35,179 nucleotides of DNA, taken from the NCBI GenBank assembly GCA_016292745.1, contig JAEDFO010000021.1, positions 1 through 35,179 of the forward strand, written 5' to 3'. The position numbers and the translations under genes are program-made. The DNA is from Muribaculaceae bacterium. GTDB taxonomy: Bacteria > Bacteroidota > Bacteroidia > Bacteroidales > Muribaculaceae. This document shows, in pieces, positions 32,699-35,179 of the stretch. The notes beneath the pieces are model-generated. The model did not search any database. It had not been told where the DNA came from and was given only the letters and a program-made list of their open reading frames with translations. Each line of letters begins with the position of its first letter. The stretch's first letter is position 1.

Positions 32699-35041
32699 TC
32701 AATGGAATAGCATAGCGGGCTCCACACGGACATTTGCGGTATCGTCGCCATCGACGCGGCGCATATACACCGAGCCGTCGTCGTGGAATGAGCACATACC
32801 GCCGATAATGTTGCCGAGGAACTGAATCTTGATAGGGTGAAGCCCCTTCTTGAGGGCCACGCCGGCGTCGAATCGCGAGAAACGCTTGCACTGGCCGTCG
32901 TTGCTTATCAAGAGCTTTCCGTCGAGCCACAGCTCGTTGAGGTTTGTTGAGAACACATACACGCCGTCGGCAGGGATGTTGATGTATCCCGAGGCTTCGG
33001 CCGAGTACATCTTGAGGTTGTTGACGTTGTCGGGGACTATAATCTGTCCACGGATGTCGCGTGTGTCGAGGATGGTGAGCGAAGTCCAGTCAGAGGCCTT
33101 TGCGAGGTCGGCCGAGTGGAGGTAGTATCCGAAAGTCATTTTCATCTTCAGGCCGTTTTGCGGATTGGCCACCGAAACCGGCTCGGAGGGCTGCTGGCGG
33201 TCGATAGTGATGGTGCGTACGGTGCTGGTCTTTCCCGATGGCATAAGAGTGGCGATGTTGAGAGTGGCATCGTCGGTGAAAATCAGCGGCTTGGAGTATC
33301 GAGCCGACTTGGCCGACGGGATAGAGCCGTCGAGGGTGTATACCATTGGATAGTCGCGGGTGTTGGAAAAAGAGAGCTGAGTGCGGTCGGTGAAAGCCAC
33401 GTGGCTGTACGAACCGCCGGGCTGTTCGGGCAGCGGGATGTGGTATGTGACGTTGTGGGCGTCGAGGCGCACGCAAGCGTTGTTCACACGGCGGGCAAAG
33501 TCGGCAAAGTCCTTCTTTTCGGGCTGGCTCCAGGCAATTTCGGAGAGCGCGAGTGCACGGGGATACAGCATATACTCCATGTGGTCGGTGGTGTAGTAGA
33601 ATTCGGCCCAGTTGTTGCACTGCACACCCACAATGAACTGTTCCTTTCCGGCATCCTTAAGTTGTTGGGTAATAGGCTCGTATGAGTATGTTTTAGCCAA
33701 TGGGACGTATCCGCCGATACCTGTAGGCTCGATTTTTGGGTCGCCTTGGTAGTAGTCGGTGTAAAGGCCACGGCTCGATGGTGTCATGATAGCGCCATGG
33801 TTCTGCATAGCTGCAGCCATACCGCCCTCTTCGCCACGCCACGACATCACTGTGGCGTTAGGGCTGAGGCCTCCCTCGAGAATCTCGTCCCAGCCGATGA
33901 TGCTCTTGCCGTGCTTGGCCAGGATGTTCTCCATGCGCGAAATCACATAGCTCTGCAGGCGCTCTTCGGCGGTGTGCTTGCCGTCGGCCTCGAGACCTTC
34001 GGCCTTGATGCGAGCCTGGCAGCGCGGGCACTCCTTCCAGCTGCGCTTGGGGCATTCGTCGCCGCCGATGTGGAAGTATTTTCCGGGGAACAGCGGAGCC
34101 ACCTCGGCCACCACATCCTCCAGGAAGTTAAACATTGTTTCCTTTCCGGGACACATCACTATGTCCTCCACGCCCCACGTCTTGCGAGGCTCCACGCGCT
34201 CGCCCTTGCACGAGAGCTCGGGATAAGCCGCAATGGCAGCCAGCTCGTGGCCCGGCACCTCGATTTCGGGCACGATGGTAACGAACCGCTCGGCGGCATA
34301 AGCCACGATGTCCTTAATCTGGGCCTGGGTGTAGAATCCGTCGTAGATGGTGCCGTCGCCGTTGTCGCGCTTCGAGCCCACCTGTGTCAGGCGCGGATAT
34401 TTCTTTATCTCGATGCGCCAGCCTTGGTCCTCAGTGAGGTGCCAGTGCAGACGGTTGACCTTGAACAGTGCGAGAGCGTCGATTTGCTTCTTCACCACAT
34501 CGACGGGGATGAAGTGGCGGCAGGCGTCGAGCATAAAACCGCGATAGCCGAAGCGAGGCTCGTCGGCGATGCTCACGCAAGGCGCGCTCCAGTCGATGCC
34601 GTTCACCACACTGGTGCTCTCAATCTCGGCCGGGAGCAGCTGCATCAGTGTCTGCATGCCGTAGAAAGCACCGGCCGGGGTGCTTGCCTTCACGCTCACC
34701 CTCTTTGGGGTGACCTCAAGGGTGTAAGCCTCATCTTTCATGCCCAGCGAAGGGTCGACGGCAATGGCAATGTTGGCGCCATCGGCTACAGGGAGGGCGA
34801 TTCCCGACGAGGCGGCAATCTTCGATGCAAACATCTCGGCGATGCGGCGTGCATCGGTGCCCGAGGCGCTTATGCCGGTGGCATTCTTCAGATAGAAGCG
34901 GCCCTTGGCCATCTGCAGCGATGCCGGAGCCGGAATGATGTTGATACCCTTGTTATAGTCAGCAACAGGAGCAGCGCTCAGGCCAATGGCCGAGGCCAAC
35001 AGAGATGCCGAAGCAACGATAATTGAGAAAATACGTTTCAT
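32699..35041 (-). CDS. GH20 beta-N-acetylhexosaminidase, secreted
   Basis: The 780-residue enzyme starts at the ATG at 35041 (a GTG precedes it by one codon) with a signal peptide ending near GLSAAP. Residues about 30-160 are the GH20b domain. The barrel starts at FGYRGFMLDACRHF, continues through LHWHLTEDQGWR, and carries HIGGDECPK with the catalytic Asp-Glu pair (D328, E329). A chitobiase-C-type sandwich (about 545-610, VYTLDGSIPS) and a PA14-like C-terminal domain (about 640-770, GVYVFSTNLNELWLDG) follow. It should release terminal GlcNAc or GalNAc from host N-glycans, mucin or chitin fragments. It leads a minus-strand run with the esterase, GT2, PRTase and HAD genes. Confidence 0.93.
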   Translation of the reverse strand: MKRIFSIIVASASLLASAIGLSAAPVADYNKGINIIPAPASLQMAKGRFYLKNATGISASGTDARRIAEMFASKIAASSGIALPVADGANIAIAVDPSLGMKDEAYTLEVTPKRVSVKASTPAGAFYGMQTLMQLLPAEIESTSVVNGIDWSAPCVSIADEPRFGYRGFMLDACRHFIPVDVVKKQIDALALFKVNRLHWHLTEDQGWRIEIKKYPRLTQVGSKRDNGDGTIYDGFYTQAQIKDIVAYAAERFVTIVPEIEVPGHELAAIAAYPELSCKGERVEPRKTWGVEDIVMCPGKETMFNFLEDVVAEVAPLFPGKYFHIGGDECPKRSWKECPRCQARIKAEGLEADGKHTAEERLQSYVISRMENILAKHGKSIIGWDEILEGGLSPNATVMSWRGEEGGMAAAMQNHGAIMTPSSRGLYTDYYQGDPKIEPTGIGGYVPLAKTYSYEPITQQLKDAGKEQFIVGVQCNNWAEFYYTTDHMEYMLYPRALALSEIAWSQPEKKDFADFARRVNNACVRLDAHNVTYHIPLPEQPGGSYSHVAFTDRTQLSFSNTRDYPMVYTLDGSIPSAKSARYSKPLIFTDDATLNIATLMPSGKTSTVRTITIDRQQPSEPVSVANPQNGLKMKMTFGYYLHSADLAKASDWTSLTILDTRDIRGQIIVPDNVNNLKMYSAEASGYINIPADGVYVFSTNLNELWLDGKLLISNDGQCKRFSRFDAGVALKKGLHPIKIQFLGNIIGGMCSFHDDGSVYMRRVDGDDTANVRVEPAMLFH

Positions 35042-35089
35042 CACTAAATATCAGGTTTAGGTTTTGGGCGATAAATATATATAATGAGT

Positions 35090-35097
35090 CAAAGATA
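35090..35097 (-). promoter_or_regulatory. Candidate -7 element of the GH20 gene
   Basis: On the minus strand TATCTTTG (35097 to 35090) matches the Bacteroidetes -7 consensus exactly, 48 bases before the ATG at 35041. I see no TTTG at the expected distance upstream, so this is half a promoter by sequence. Confidence 0.5.
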
Positions 35098-35179
35098 ACA
35101 ATAAATGTCGACATAAGCGCCATAGTGGCCCCAAAATGTTGCCCACCGCCGACGATGCCCACCGGGCATGCTTTTCCCA

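Noticed and set aside
33746..35026. 426-codon open frame on the plus strand
   Set aside because: It is antisense to the GH20 gene with its HIGGDECPK active site; the translation is low-complexity in His/Val/Ala as expected of a shadow frame.
35042..35179. Possible gene at the right edge
   Set aside because: Short frames here show no domain, and the region holds only a candidate -7 element for the GH20 gene.

Overview
The window reads as a chromosomal segment of a gut-type Bacteroidales bacterium, most likely Muribaculaceae or a close relative. This rests on Bacteroidetes promoters (TTTG, about 19-21 bases, then TAnnTTTG), A-rich start regions instead of strong Shine-Dalgarno sites, many SPII lipoproteins, DUF4827 and DUF3127 proteins, a GlmM/NrnA housekeeping block, and secreted proteins with type IX-like C-terminal tails. 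The family assignment is inference. I see no rRNA, tRNA, CRISPR array, phage, insertion sequence or SusC/SusD pair.

Left part, positions 9-6019, mostly minus strand: a mannan/galactomannan-type block with a GH36 alpha-galactosidase and, 20 bases upstream, a fused AGE-family 2-epimerase plus class I phosphomannose isomerase. Directly upstream lie two gene remnants placed head to head: the end of a GPH-type sugar symporter (minus) and the end of a GH88 unsaturated-uronyl hydrolase (plus). They suggest a deletion that removed the 5' parts of two divergent genes. A GH43 lipoprotein follows.

Positions 6309-13632, plus strand: a 1540-residue secreted multidomain protein (N-terminal propeller-like region, FN3 and cleaved-adhesin modules, type IX-like tail), a terminator, then a bimodular GH43 + GH5-like enzyme behind a textbook Bacteroidetes promoter.

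Positions 13636-20547, plus strand, are the most striking part. A cytoplasmic Gfo/Idh/MocA oxidoreductase, tatA, a twin-arginine Gfo/Idh/MocA oxidoreductase, a DUF1080 3-keto-disaccharide hydrolase lipoprotein, two paralogous exported sugar-phosphate-isomerase-like TIM barrels and tatC lie in one direction. The Tat translocon genes bracket their probable cargo and an envelope pathway for oxidative (3-keto) cleavage of glycosides. A perfect internal terminator splits the set, and a possible operator repeat sits in and upstream of the promoter.

Positions 20563-23987 hold a secreted GH13 alpha-amylase with CBM26-like modules. Positions 24070-27867 are housekeeping: NrnA-like DHH phosphoesterase, DUF4827 lipoprotein, phosphoglucosamine mutase and a DUF3127 protein. 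Position 27961 starts a helical-toroid-like lipoprotein of unknown function.

Right part, 35041 down to 29590, minus strand: GH20 hexosaminidase, secreted alpha/beta hydrolase, GT2 glycosyltransferase, phosphoribosyltransferase and HAD phosphatase. The last three are joined by 4-base ATGA overlaps.
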